Source: Rhodospirillales bacterium
Lineage (GTDB): Bacteria; Pseudomonadota; Alphaproteobacteria; Rhodospirillales; Casp-alpha2
NCBI GenBank assembly: GCA_018662225.1
Contig: JABJGO010000081.1
Span: 1 to 43,339, forward strand
Direction of reading: 5' to 3'
Length of the DNA: 43,339 bases
Part shown: in pieces, positions 7,502 to 15,383 of the stretch
Layout: the number at the start of each line of letters is the position of its first letter
Numbering within the stretch: the first letter of the stretch is position 1
Program-made: the position numbers and the translations under genes
Notes under the pieces: model-generated
Database searches by the model: none
Seen by the model: only the letters and a program-made list of their open reading frames with translations
Told to the model about the DNA's origin: nothing

Positions 7502-9139
7502 TTAAGCGCGCCAGGCAAACTCAGGCCATTCACAACCACCCAAAATACCGAGGGACAGGTTAGGAATACCCATGATGTCAGACGCATGACCATCGACCAC
7601 ATTCATGTGAGCCGGAATAATCATACCAGAACCCTCATGTGCCAGTGTCTGCATTTCACACTGGATTTCATGGCGTTTAGCAGCATTGGTTTCTGCCTTT
7701 GCCATCGTCAACAGCTGACCAAACCGGTCATTTTTCCAAGCTGTATCATTCCATGGTGCCGTTGGTGCGAAAGCAATATCAAGCATGATGGTTGCCGTAG
7801 GACGCATATTCCAGGTCACAACGTTAACAGGTGTTTGCATCCAACCAGAGCCCCAGTAACCATCGGTCGGAACCTTCTTCACTTGAAGGTCGAAACCGAT
7901 CTTGGAGCATTCACGCTGCCACATAAGAACAGCATCTGTCATACCAGGCGTTACTTCGGCCGTGACACATTCGGCACCCGTTACACCAGATTTCTGCAAG
8001 TAGTGTTTTGCCTGATCCGGATCGTAATCCTGAATCGCCAGATCCGCACAGAAGTCAGCACCGTAAGCCTCGTTGATTGGGTGGTCGTTACCAACCGTAC
8101 CCTGGCCTTTCAGGATTGATTTCACGATCTTGTCGCGACGATGCAGCAATTTCATGCCTTTGACGAAGTCAGGGTTATTACCCGGCTCACGATCAAGCAT
8201 CATGCACATACCCATGTAAGAGCCTGATGCATTGGATTTGATCTGAACACCGTCGGTAGACTCAACCTGCTTGATGGCTTTCGGATCAACCTGAGCGACC
8301 ATATCCACATCGCGTGACAGCAAAGCGTTCACACGAGCAACTGGATCAGTAATGGCAAAAATTTCGACCTCGTCGAAATTCGGACCATCACGCCAGTAGT
8401 TTTTATTGCGTACATGCTTGGAACGAACACCAGGCTGGAAATCTTCCAGGGCGTATGGACCAGTTCCTGTTGGAAGCGCGCCACCAGAACGGAATTCTTC
8501 AGCCGAGCCTTCCTTCATGATCTTGAACTGTTTCTCACCCAGCAATGTGGCCAGATCAGAGTTGGGGCTTTCGAGAATGGCTTTGACCTCATACTGGCCA
8601 ACTTTTTTCCATTCCACACCGGCAACCAATGATTTCACCACGGAAACGGAATCGTCGCCGTAGTGCTGAGCCATGGTGTACATCACGTCGTCGGCATCAA
8701 ACTTGCTGCCATCGTGGAACGTAACGTCTTTGCGCAGCTTGAAAGTCCATTCTGTCGCATTGGCATTGGCGCCAAATTCCTGGGCCAATTCAGGCTGCGG
8801 AATGATGTCGTCGTTCAACTGAACAAGGCTGTTGTAATGGCAGCGTCCACGGGTGTAATCCACTGTTGAAGTGAACTGAGCCGGAACGATGGCATCATCT
8901 GGTCCGTGCAGTGACGGTGCCATTTTGACGCTACCGCCCTTTACAGGCGTAGCGGCGATTGCTTCCTCGGCTGAGGTAACAATAGCACCGGCAGCAGCCA
9001 CGGACAGACCCGTAGCAGCCATCATCTGCATTGCTTCACGGCGTGTAGCACCGCGTTTCAACGCAGCCGTAAGCAGATCCCTGTCGGCACCTGTCATGTC
9101 GCCATAATCAACATCTGTGTTTTCTATTTTCTTTGTCAT
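7502..9139 (-). CDS. ABC transporter substrate-binding protein, family 5 (peptide/nickel/opine type), Tat-like signal
   Basis: The 545-residue protein is a family-5 extracellular solute-binding protein, the periplasmic receptor of the importer encoded at 3533-7376. A long charged N terminus precedes a twin-arginine-like element, TRREAMQ (R33-R34), and the hydrophobic stretch MMAATGLSVAAAGAIV, so export by Tat is likely. The mature part has the family blocks TEWTFKLRKDVTFHDGSKFDADDV, PTGTGPYALEDFQPG and KNYWRDGPNFDEVEI. A good Shine-Dalgarno (AGGGAGAAG) precedes the ATG. It is the first gene of the operon. The ligand is unknown; proximity to the ureide operon makes a nitrogenous compound possible but unproven. 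Confidence 0.92.
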   Translation of the reverse strand: MTKKIENTDVDYGDMTGADRDLLTAALKRGATRREAMQMMAATGLSVAAAGAIVTSAEEAIAATPVKGGSVKMAPSLHGPDDAIVPAQFTSTVDYTRGRCHYNSLVQLNDDIIPQPELAQEFGANANATEWTFKLRKDVTFHDGSKFDADDVMYTMAQHYGDDSVSVVKSLVAGVEWKKVGQYEVKAILESPNSDLATLLGEKQFKIMKEGSAEEFRSGGALPTGTGPYALEDFQPGVRSKHVRNKNYWRDGPNFDEVEIFAITDPVARVNALLSRDVDMVAQVDPKAIKQVESTDGVQIKSNASGSYMGMCMMLDREPGNNPDFVKGMKLLHRRDKIVKSILKGQGTVGNDHPINEAYGADFCADLAIQDYDPDQAKHYLQKSGVTGAECVTAEVTPGMTDAVLMWQRECSKIGFDLQVKKVPTDGYWGSGWMQTPVNVVTWNMRPTATIMLDIAFAPTAPWNDTAWKNDRFGQLLTMAKAETNAAKRHEIQCEMQTLAHEGSGMIIPAHMNVVDGHASDIMGIPNLSLGILGGCEWPEFAWRA

Positions 9140-9188
9140 TCGTTTCTTCTCCCTGTTTATAAGTAGAATAACTGGTTTGCATTTTCCC

Positions 9189-9230
9189 TTTGTGAATCGC
9201 GTTTTTTAAGCTGTTTTACGATTTCACAAA
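9189..9230. repeat. Long-spaced inverted repeat upstream of the ABC importer operon
   Basis: Perfect 8-bp arms TTTGTGAA (9189-9196) and TTCACAAA (9223-9230) are separated by 26 nt. Pairing continues as TCG / CGA with one bulged base. It lies 50-91 bp upstream of the binding-protein ATG. The half-sites resemble CRP/FNR halves (TGTGA), but the spacing is far too wide for a single dimer site. It may be two half-sites of another regulator. Confidence 0.45.
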
Positions 9231-9567
9231 AATTGCATGGTTCGGCTCGCAGTCACAAAGCCGTCTCTCATATCAATATATTAGTATGTAATCCCTCGAG
9301 TTGTGACCACCGCTGATCCGAACATCATTGCGTTCCTGAATTTCTATTACAACTAAAATATCCCTAAACGGATATATTCATGGCAATAAAATTCACGGTA
9401 TACCAAAAAATAATTCTTCGTTGATTAAGAATAACCGCGAAAACTCTGGGAAAAGTGACCCCTACCAGACACTTTCTGGTCTGATTCATCATATTTTACT
9501 GAATCTGGCGATTCACATACAAGAGCAACCATGCAACACGGCCTTGGGTCTCAGGAGGGGATATGCT

Positions 9568-9609
9568 ATGTGGTGCGCGGGCCATCATGGGGATGGCCTG
9601 AACGCATAA
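9568..9609 (+). CDS. Possible 13-codon leader peptide upstream of ettA
   Basis: A very strong Shine-Dalgarno (AGGAGGGG, 9553-9560) sits 7 nt before an ATG that opens a 13-codon frame, MWCAGHHGDGLNA, ending 22 nt before ettA. The overlapping ATG at 9563 gives an alternative 12-codon frame (MLCGARAIMGMA). Inside the frame a 7-bp hairpin (GGCCATC 9580-9586 with GATGGCC 9592-9598) could respond to ribosome position. ettA itself has a weaker GAGGA site. Short leaders with strong ribosome binding commonly control genes for ribosome-acting ABC-F proteins. For this EttA-type gene it is an inference only. Confidence 0.3.
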   Translation: MWCAGHHGDGLNA

Positions 9610-9631
9610 GACACCTGAGGAATACGACGAG

Positions 9632-11311
9632 ATGGCCAGCTATCAATATGCCTATGTGATGAAGGACCTTTCCAAGACCTACCCCGGCGGGAAAGAGGTC
9701 TTGCGCGGCATCACGCTTCAGTTCTTGCCCGATGCCAAAATCGGCGTGCTGGGCCACAACGGCGCGGGTAAATCCACGCTGATGAAGATCATGGCCGGCC
9801 TGGACACGGATTTCGGCGGCGAAGCCTGGGCGGCGGAAGGCATCAATGTGGGTTACCTGTCTCAGGAACCCGATCTGGACCCCGCCAAAAACGTGGAAGA
9901 AAACGTCACGGACGGCATGGGCGGCACCAAGGCTCTGCTGGATCGCTTTAACGAAGTCTCCGCTAAATTCGCCGAGCCCATGACCGACGACGAAATGAAC
10001 GACCTGCTGGCCGAACAAGGTGAGTTGCAGGAACAGATCGACGCCGTGGACGGTTGGGATCTGGAACGCACCATCGGGATCGCTATGGACGCTCTGCGCT
10101 GTCCACCGGCAGATGCGGCTGTAGACAATCTGTCGGGTGGTGAACGTCGTCGCGTGGCGCTGTGTCGCCTTCTGTTACAGAAACCCGAAATTCTGCTACT
10201 GGATGAGCCCACCAACCATCTGGATGCAGAATCGGTTGCGTGGCTGGAACGTCATTTGCGCGAATACCCCGGCATGGTCATGATCGTAACCCATGATCGC
10301 TACTTCCTGGATAACGTCACGGGCTGGATTTTGGAAATCGACCGCGGCCGCGGCATCCCGTACGAAGGCAACTACTCTGCCTGGCTGGAACAGCAGGAAA
10401 AACGCCTGCGGCAGGAATCCCGTGAAGAAGATGGCCGTCAGCGTATCCTCAAGACTGAGCTGGAGTGGATCAGAACGTCGCCTAAAGGCCGCCACGATAA
10501 ATCCAAGGCCCGTATCACGGCCTATGATGAATTGCTGGCCAAGGCACAGGAAAAACGCATCAATTCCTCTCAAATCTCTATTCCGCCCGGACCACGTCTC
10601 GGCGATCTGGTGATCCAGGCCGAAGATGTGACCAAGGCATTCGGCGACAAACTGTTGATGGATGACCTGTCCTTCAAGCTGCCCCCGGGTGGCATTGTGG
10701 GCGTGATCGGTCCGAACGGTGCGGGTAAAACAACACTGTTTAAAATGATCACAGAAATGGAAACCCCTGACGAAGGATCGCTGCGCGTTGGTGACACCGT
10801 CAAGCTCGGCTATGTGGATCAGTCCCGTGATACGCTGGCCGACGACAAAACGGTGTGGCAGGAAATATCCGGTGGTCTGGACATCCTCACACTGGGCAAG
10901 CGCGAAATCCAATCCCGCGCCTATGTGTCGTGGTTCAACTTCAAAGGCGGTGATCAGCAGAAAAAAGTAGGCCAGCTATCAGGCGGTGAACGCAATCGCG
11001 TCCACCTGGCCAAGATGCTGCAAGCCGAAGCCAACGTGCTGCTGCTGGATGAGCCCACCAACGATCTGGACGTTGATACCCTTCGCGCACTGGAAGAGGC
11101 CCTGGCCGAATTCGCCGGTTGCGCCGTGGTCATCAGCCATGATCGCTGGTTCCTTGACCGCCTGGCCACGCACATTCTGGCCTTCGAAGGCAATAGCCAC
11201 GTGGAATGGTTTGAGGGCAACTACGAAGAATACGAAGCCGACAAACACCGCCGCCTGGGCACCGAAGCCGACCAACCGCACCGGATTAAGTACAAGCCGT
11301 TGCGGCGGTAA
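9632..11311 (+). CDS. ettA: Energy-dependent translational throttle protein EttA (ABC-F ATPase)
   Basis: This soluble 559-residue ABC-F protein binds the ribosomal E site and gates the first elongation steps according to ATP/ADP ratio. Two ABC domains without membrane helices are seen. Domain 1 has GHNGAGKST (about 38-46), NLSGGERRRVALCRLLL and LLLDEPTNHLDAESV. Domain 2 has GPNGAGKTT, QLSGGERNRVHLAKML and LLLDEPTNDLDVDTL. The interdomain linker is highly charged (EQQEKRLRQESREEDGRQRILKTELEWIRTSPKGR), and an arm insertion occurs in domain 1 (about 110-150). The start MASYQYAYVMKDLSK matches the family. The C terminus YKPLRR is typical. It is probably a housekeeping single-gene unit. Confidence 0.96.
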   Translation: MASYQYAYVMKDLSKTYPGGKEVLRGITLQFLPDAKIGVLGHNGAGKSTLMKIMAGLDTDFGGEAWAAEGINVGYLSQEPDLDPAKNVEENVTDGMGGTKALLDRFNEVSAKFAEPMTDDEMNDLLAEQGELQEQIDAVDGWDLERTIGIAMDALRCPPADAAVDNLSGGERRRVALCRLLLQKPEILLLDEPTNHLDAESVAWLERHLREYPGMVMIVTHDRYFLDNVTGWILEIDRGRGIPYEGNYSAWLEQQEKRLRQESREEDGRQRILKTELEWIRTSPKGRHDKSKARITAYDELLAKAQEKRINSSQISIPPGPRLGDLVIQAEDVTKAFGDKLLMDDLSFKLPPGGIVGVIGPNGAGKTTLFKMITEMETPDEGSLRVGDTVKLGYVDQSRDTLADDKTVWQEISGGLDILTLGKREIQSRAYVSWFNFKGGDQQKKVGQLSGGERNRVHLAKMLQAEANVLLLDEPTNDLDVDTLRALEEALAEFAGCAVVISHDRWFLDRLATHILAFEGNSHVEWFEGNYEEYEADKHRRLGTEADQPHRIKYKPLRR

Positions 11312-11348
11312 CGAAAACTGTCGGCCTGTAACCAGAAGCGGGAATTGT

Positions 11349-12257
11349 TTAGGTCGCTTTCGCCGTTGTTTCTTTCGATTTGTTGTTCAGCGCCACTTCC
11401 ACGATGCCGGCGGCAACAATCAAGGTCACACCGACTGCCTGAGGCCCGCCGAAAGTCTCTTCAGTCAGCAGCGCCGCACTGATCACGCCAACAACGAGTT
11501 CGGACAGTATGAGGATACCAAACACGCCAGTCCCTATCTTTGATGGAGACCAGAATATTATTGCCGTCGTTGGCAGAACGAAGAGCAAGGATATTCCAAG
11601 TAAGAATGGAAGGCTCGATATTGCGACCTCAAATGATGGTACTTCGCCAATCTTGCTGGAGAGCATTGGATATTGGTATATCGTTGCTATCAGAGCGAAG
11701 ACAATCACGATGAAGAGAAGTGGGAAAACCCCCTCAGGTTGTTCGACCTCCGTCCGCGCTGCACCGGCGGCTATCAAGAACCCGGCAAGCAAGCCAAACC
11801 AATCACCCAGATAAACAGGAATTGGGACACCCGCTTCCGTTCCGACAGCGATCCAGACGCCTGCCAGCGCCAATGCGACAGTCCCGACGCGGGACCATCC
11901 CAAACGACGTTTCAGGAAAGTAATTTCAATGAGTGTGGCCCACAGTGGGGTCAAATAGAAAAAGACCAATGCCCTGATGACTTCTGTCACCAGCAGGGAG
12001 TTGGCATAAAAGATTGCACCACTACCGAGCAATAGGCCGCATACCCAATGCCGTAGACCGATTTGTTTGCCATTCAAAATCCGCCAGATTGCAATTGGCA
12101 ATAGAACAGCAAGCGAAATCACGTATTGCGCAACTGTTCCCCAACCACCTGTCATGCCAGCATCAAGCAACAGACGTTGCGGCAGCCAATAAAGCCCCCA
12201 CATACCGGCGGAAAAGAAAACGACAAAACAGATGAGGAAGTAGTTCGGATGACGCAT
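11349..12257 (-). CDS. EamA/DMT-family transporter
   Basis: The protein is an inner-membrane transporter of the drug/metabolite superfamily with about ten hydrophobic helices arranged as two EamA repeats. A lysine/arginine-rich cytoplasmic joint, EITFLKRRLGWSRVG, lies after the fourth or fifth helix. The start at 12257 (MRHPNYFLICF, 302 residues) is preferred because a GGGA sequence lies 8 nt upstream and the first helix begins there; ATGs at 12326 and 12293 would add non-membrane residues. The C terminus is basic (NNKSKETTAKAT). The substrate is unknown. It is separated from tmm upstream by a region holding an SDR gene remnant, so operon membership with tmm is doubtful. Confidence 0.85.
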   Translation of the reverse strand: MRHPNYFLICFVVFFSAGMWGLYWLPQRLLLDAGMTGGWGTVAQYVISLAVLLPIAIWRILNGKQIGLRHWVCGLLLGSGAIFYANSLLVTEVIRALVFFYLTPLWATLIEITFLKRRLGWSRVGTVALALAGVWIAVGTEAGVPIPVYLGDWFGLLAGFLIAAGAARTEVEQPEGVFPLLFIVIVFALIATIYQYPMLSSKIGEVPSFEVAISSLPFLLGISLLFVLPTTAIIFWSPSKIGTGVFGILILSELVVGVISAALLTEETFGGPQAVGVTLIVAAGIVEVALNNKSKETTAKAT

Positions 12258-12375
12258 ATGCAGTTCCCAAAAGGCACAACATGCGCCGCTCATGCGACAT
12301 AATAAATACTGAATCGCTAGATGCAAGATGTGTGCTCAGGACCATTTCCAGACGCTCAAGCCTGATAACCGGCGA

Positions 12376-12490
12376 GTGAACGACTTGCATTCTTAGACTC
12401 GTTTGATCGCCTTCCATACACTGCGACCAGCAATCAACACGAACCTTGGGAGACACCACGGTCCACGATAAACGAGTTTTGATGACGGGC
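12376..12490 (+). pseudogene. Remnant of an SDR gene start (decayed copy of 15302-15416)
   Basis: The 115 bp here align without gaps to 15302-15416, the upstream region and first codons of the intact SDR gene, at a constant offset of 2926 bp. By hand about 94 of 115 positions agree (roughly 82 percent). The copy contains the leader and the ribosome-binding TTGGGAGA, but the start ATG has become ACG and similarity is lost just after the codons for the TG of the TGASRGLG cofactor loop. It is therefore a dead 5' fragment, lying between the DMT transporter and tmm and oriented opposite to both. It indicates an old duplication followed by deletion. Confidence 0.75.
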
Positions 12491-12572
12491 GTTCAAGGGG
12501 ATCGATCATCCGGCTTTCGGAAAACAGTCCGAATAACCGTTCTGTAACAAAGGAACCGACCCCCTCGGCACA

Positions 12573-13916
12573 CTATTTATCTGCGAGGTAAGACTCGATT
12601 GAGTCATCCATTGCGTCTTTCCATGGCGTGTGGTGTTGCGGCGACACTTTGCCTGTGATCATGGATTTGTATGTAGCGTTTCGGTATAGCATGATATCTT
12701 CATGGCGGTGGTGCTCCCACTGGTCAATCAGTTCAACGATGCCATCAATGTTGAGTTCGTAATCAGTTTCTTCCATGAGATCACGGACGTTTTCGGCCTG
12801 AAAGCGGTACCAGGATGACTCAGGTTCTTCCAGAGCCTTATCTTGCATATCGCTCCATTTCTTACAGTACGCCTCCATCTCACTTTTAGACGGCAAGACC
12901 TTGTCACCCAGGATAACATCGCGCACCCACCAACCCTGAACATCAAACATGGGGAAGGTGAAATACTGATCCTGCGCACCGATGTAAAAGAACTTGGGGT
13001 TATTAACCCACACAACGCCCTTGTAGAGGCCCGGTACCCACAACAGGTTAGGGCTCTTGATCCTGAGATCATCCGGCAGATAGGGATAGTGATGGAGATA
13101 GCCGGTACACATGATAATCGCATCTATTTCCTTGCTGGTACCGTCCTTGAAATGACAGACATTACCGTCAACGCGTTCCAGCAGCGGCTTCTCTTCCCAG
13201 TTGTCTGGCCAGGTGAAACCTCTGACGCCTGTGCGGTACGTTACGGTTACCGTTTTACAGCCGTACTTCCAGCACTGCGAACCAATATCCTCAGCCGAGT
13301 AACTGGCCCCAATAATCAAAACGTTCTGATCTTTGAATTCCAGAGCATCCCTAAAATCATGGGCGTGCAATACACGGCCATTGAACGTATCCAGCCCTTC
13401 AAAATTCGGCACATTGGGTGTGGAGAAATGCCCCGATGCGTTGATGACGTAATCAAATTCTTCAGAATAAATATGGTCCTTCACCAGATCATGCACCTTC
13501 ACCGTAAACATGCCGGTGTCTTCTGAATATTTCACGTCGCGGATCGGTGTACGAAAACGTATCCAATCGGGCACGACGGTCTTTTCAATTCGCCCCTTGA
13601 TATAATCCCAAAGCACGGCGCGCGGCGGGTATGACGCAATTGGCTTTCCAAAATGCTCATCAAAACTGTAATCAGCGAACTCAAGAACTTCCTTTGGGCC
13701 ATTCGACCACAGATAACGGTACATACTACAGTGGACAGGCTCACCATATTCATCCGTGCCCGTTCGCCACGTGTAGTTCCAAAGACCGCCCCAGTCTTCC
13801 TGCTTCTCAAAGCATACGATTTCTGGAATCTCGATTCCATTCGATGCCGCGGACTGAAACGCCCGACAGGCGGCCAATCCAGATGCACCAGCTCCGATAA
13901 TTGCTACTCTCGTCAT
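12573..13916 (-). CDS. tmm: Trimethylamine monooxygenase (flavin-containing monooxygenase)
   Basis: Tmm oxidises trimethylamine to trimethylamine N-oxide with FAD, NADPH and O2, a key step in marine methylated-amine use. The 447-residue protein matches bacterial Tmm throughout: FAD loop GAGASG (8-13), the [11 protein letters not shown] block (43-53), [13 protein letters not shown] (64-76), HFSTPNVP (163-170), the NADPH-side motif GASYSAED (203-210) with the gating tyrosine at about 206, and the C-terminal [16 protein letters not shown]. The ATG has a strong GGGAGGG site. No TMAO demethylase or methylamine-transport gene is adjacent, so the gene looks like a free-standing unit, divergent from the cupin gene. 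Related FMOs can also oxidise DMS and indole. Confidence 0.93.
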   Translation of the reverse strand: MTRVAIIGAGASGLAACRAFQSAASNGIEIPEIVCFEKQEDWGGLWNYTWRTGTDEYGEPVHCSMYRYLWSNGPKEVLEFADYSFDEHFGKPIASYPPRAVLWDYIKGRIEKTVVPDWIRFRTPIRDVKYSEDTGMFTVKVHDLVKDHIYSEEFDYVINASGHFSTPNVPNFEGLDTFNGRVLHAHDFRDALEFKDQNVLIIGASYSAEDIGSQCWKYGCKTVTVTYRTGVRGFTWPDNWEEKPLLERVDGNVCHFKDGTSKEIDAIIMCTGYLHHYPYLPDDLRIKSPNLLWVPGLYKGVVWVNNPKFFYIGAQDQYFTFPMFDVQGWWVRDVILGDKVLPSKSEMEAYCKKWSDMQDKALEEPESSWYRFQAENVRDLMEETDYELNIDGIVELIDQWEHHRHEDIMLYRNATYKSMITGKVSPQHHTPWKDAMDDSIESYLADK

Positions 13917-14011
13917 AATTTCCCTCCCAGGTAAATTGGACCTCTATTACACGACAGCATGTTACAGTCTAAGGTTCAGTCCTGCTTACAATTGCTGCCT
14001 GCTTTTTTAAT

Positions 14012-14062
14012 GTTGCTCAATACCGCAACAGGATACAAGCACCGTCAAAATTTCTGTTGCGG
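14012..14062. promoter_or_regulatory. Nested GTTGC/GCAAC inverted repeats in the tmm-cupin divergent promoter region
   Basis: A perfect 9-bp inverted repeat CCGCAACAG (14023-14031) / CTGTTGCGG (14054-14062) has a 22-nt spacer. An additional GTTGC (14012-14016) pairs with GCAAC (14025-14029) inside the left arm. Three half-sites of the same type within 51 bp between divergent genes suggest operators for a dimeric regulator, or an alternative RNA hairpin in the cupin leader. No regulator gene is adjacent. Confidence 0.5.
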
Positions 14063-14132
14063 ACAGATGTGAATATGCGCAAAGTTGAAGAGTGTTCATT
14101 CTTCATACAGGCCCCAAGGATACAGTTTGGCT

Positions 14133-14507
14133 ATGGCTTCAAATAAAAAAGTTGATCGCACCGTTGTCAATTATAAGGAAGCAGATTACCAGGTGTACAG
14201 CCTACAAGGCGAGCCCCAGGCGGACCTGTCATGGCATAATCTGACTTGGTCGGATGAGGATAGCTCAGGGTTCTTTTTGATCAAGTTTGAGCCCGGCGGT
14301 ATCTCCATTCCACACGAACACTTGGGGTATGAAGAATTCGTTGTTCTGGAAGGTGAATTGATCGACCACGATGGCTGGGTTTATCGCCCCGGCGATTGTG
14401 TTTCACTGCCGGCTGGCTCTCAGCATTACACTCGGTCCGAAACAGGCGCAAAGGTCGCAGTGTTTATTCGTGGCGGCTTCAAGACGCTTGAAGATGGCGT
14501 GTTATAA
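14133..14507 (+). CDS. Cupin-domain protein (ChrR-like cupin)
   Basis: A small cytoplasmic single-domain cupin of 124 residues. Cupin motif 1 is HEHLGYEEFVVLEGELID, giving the H-x-H-x(4)-E-x(6)-G metal-binding pattern, and motif 2 is GDCVSLPAGSQHY with the fourth ligand histidine. The overall form resembles the C-terminal cupin of ChrR-type anti-sigma factors, but the zinc-binding N-terminal domain is absent, so it is not a ChrR itself. The ATG at 14133 is preferred over a TTG at 14085 because an AAGGA sequence lies upstream and the domain begins soon after. It is divergent from tmm. Enzymatic role is unknown; a dioxygenase, isomerase or sensor role is possible. Confidence 0.82.
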   Translation: MASNKKVDRTVVNYKEADYQVYSLQGEPQADLSWHNLTWSDEDSSGFFLIKFEPGGISIPHEHLGYEEFVVLEGELIDHDGWVYRPGDCVSLPAGSQHYTRSETGAKVAVFIRGGFKTLEDGVL

Positions 14508-14565
14508 AGCCATTTGCTTGCCTGCAATCGCGCCTCAAGCACAAACCTTTGCAGTGGTGAGTTAA

Positions 14566-14691
14566 ATGTCCGCTGAAAATGAACGCAAATACCAAAAGGC
14601 CATCAAAATCGTTGAAAGGCTCACCATGCCCGACCGCTCTTCTCATGACAGTCTGCCCTGTTTTAATACCACCGACCATTTGACTGAATGA
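14566..14691 (+). CDS. Small ORF of 41 codons directly upstream of the RsmJ-like gene
   Basis: This frame reads MSAENERKYQKAIKIVERLT and ends at TGA, then an immediate TAG and the ATG of the methyltransferase, all in the same frame. It has a weak GGTGAG sequence before the start. I do not recognise the peptide. It could be a short real gene, a leader, or a leftover N-terminal segment of a formerly longer methyltransferase now separated by two stops. Composition is compatible with coding (charged amphipathic first half), but evidence is thin. Confidence 0.25.
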   Translation: MSAENERKYQKAIKIVERLTMPDRSSHDSLPCFNTTDHLTE

Positions 14692-14694
14692 TAG

Positions 14695-15294
14695 ATGGCA
14701 ACGGAGGGTAAGCTAATCTGTGATTTCACAGGCGGGGCGGTGGCGCATCGTTTTCGTTTCGGCGGCGGACTCGGTCAGGCGCTGCCCAAGGCTGTCGGGA
14801 TGAAGGGTGGTAAATCCCTACTGGTGGTGGATGCAACGGCCGGGCTCGGTCGGGACGCTTTCTTGCTGGCATCGCTGGGCGCGGAGGTCATCCTGATTGA
14901 ACGCTCCCCTGTCATACACGGATTATTGGACGAAGGGCTGGCACGCGCCAGAGAAGCCGGTGGCGATGTGGCAGACGTAATCAACCACATGACGCTGCTT
15001 CATGGTGATGCCAGGGACTTGCTACCCACCCTCTCACCAGACGTGGTGCTGGTCGACCCAATGCATCCACCGCGAAAAAAAACGGCCCTTGTGAAAAATG
15101 AAATGCGTCTGATCCGCGAGATCGTGGGCACGGATGAGGATTCTATTGAACTTATGAATGTAGCTTTGGCTACAGCCCACAAACGGGTGGTGTTGAAATG
15201 GCCCAAGCAGGCCGACCCCATGGAAGGGCTCCGCCGTGCCTCCCATCAGATTGTCGGCAAATCCACGCGGTATGATGTGTTTATGGTAAGTTGA
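14695..15294 (+). CDS. rsmJ: RsmJ-like 16S rRNA (guanine1516-N2)-methyltransferase, short form
   Basis: RsmJ methylates G1516 of 16S rRNA using SAM. The 199 residues align with the catalytic part of E. coli RsmJ: CDFTGGAVAHRFRFGGGLGQ, the SAM loop VVDATAGLGRDAFLLASLGAEV (about 44-65), LVDPMHPPRKKTALVKNEMR (about 118-137, with the catalytic DPMxP-type motif) and KRVVLKWPKQADP. The E. coli protein is about 250 residues, so the usual 50-65 residue N-terminal segment is missing. Two in-frame stops (TGA TAG) just before the ATG prevent extension. The core motifs look intact, so it may still be active or be a compact lineage variant. Confidence 0.82.
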   Translation: MATEGKLICDFTGGAVAHRFRFGGGLGQALPKAVGMKGGKSLLVVDATAGLGRDAFLLASLGAEVILIERSPVIHGLLDEGLARAREAGGDVADVINHMTLLHGDARDLLPTLSPDVVLVDPMHPPRKKTALVKNEMRLIREIVGTDEDSIELMNVALATAHKRVVLKWPKQADPMEGLRRASHQIVGKSTRYDVFMVS

Positions 15295-15383
15295 CAGGCA
15301 GGCGAACAACTTGCGTTGTTAGACACGTTTGATCGCCTTTCATACACTACGACTAACAATCAATATGAGCTTTGGGAGAGACC

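Larger units (their letters stand above)
9140..9631. promoter_or_regulatory. 492-bp divergent intergenic region between binding-protein gene and ettA
   Basis: No convincing long gene is present. The stretch is AT-rich relative to its neighbours and should contain the promoters of two divergent units. Structures seen are: a long-spaced inverted repeat TTTGTGAA (9189-9196) / TTCACAAA (9223-9230); a 6-8-6 dyad ATTCTT / AAGAAT (9413-9432); a 5-7-5 dyad ACCAG / CTGGT (9464-9480); and, next to ettA, a short ORF with a strong Shine-Dalgarno and a hairpin (listed separately). A longer 62-codon frame at 9421-9609 lacks a ribosome-binding site at its start and was not accepted as a whole. Confidence 0.5.

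Noticed and set aside
9189-9230. CRP/FNR site
   Set aside because: The TGTGA/TCACA halves are separated by far more than the 6 nt required, so a canonical CRP dimer site is not supported.
9421-9609. 62-codon ORF upstream of ettA as a normal gene
   Set aside because: The start has no ribosome-binding site, composition is AT-rich and unlike coding sequence for most of its length. Only its last 13 codons have a strong internal Shine-Dalgarno and are kept as a possible leader.
9566-10018. 150-residue minus-strand ORF opposite ettA
   Set aside because: It lies antisense to the highly conserved ABC-F domain, and its sequence is explained as a shadow of ettA codons.
14085-14132. TTG start extending the cupin by 16 residues
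   Set aside because: The extension has no domain similarity or good ribosome-binding site, whereas ATG 14133 has one.
12573-15294. A dedicated methylamine operon (DMT-tmm-cupin-rsmJ)
   Set aside because: Strands differ, spacers are long, and neither the SDR remnant nor an rRNA methyltransferase fits the pathway. Known partner genes such as TMAO demethylase are missing.
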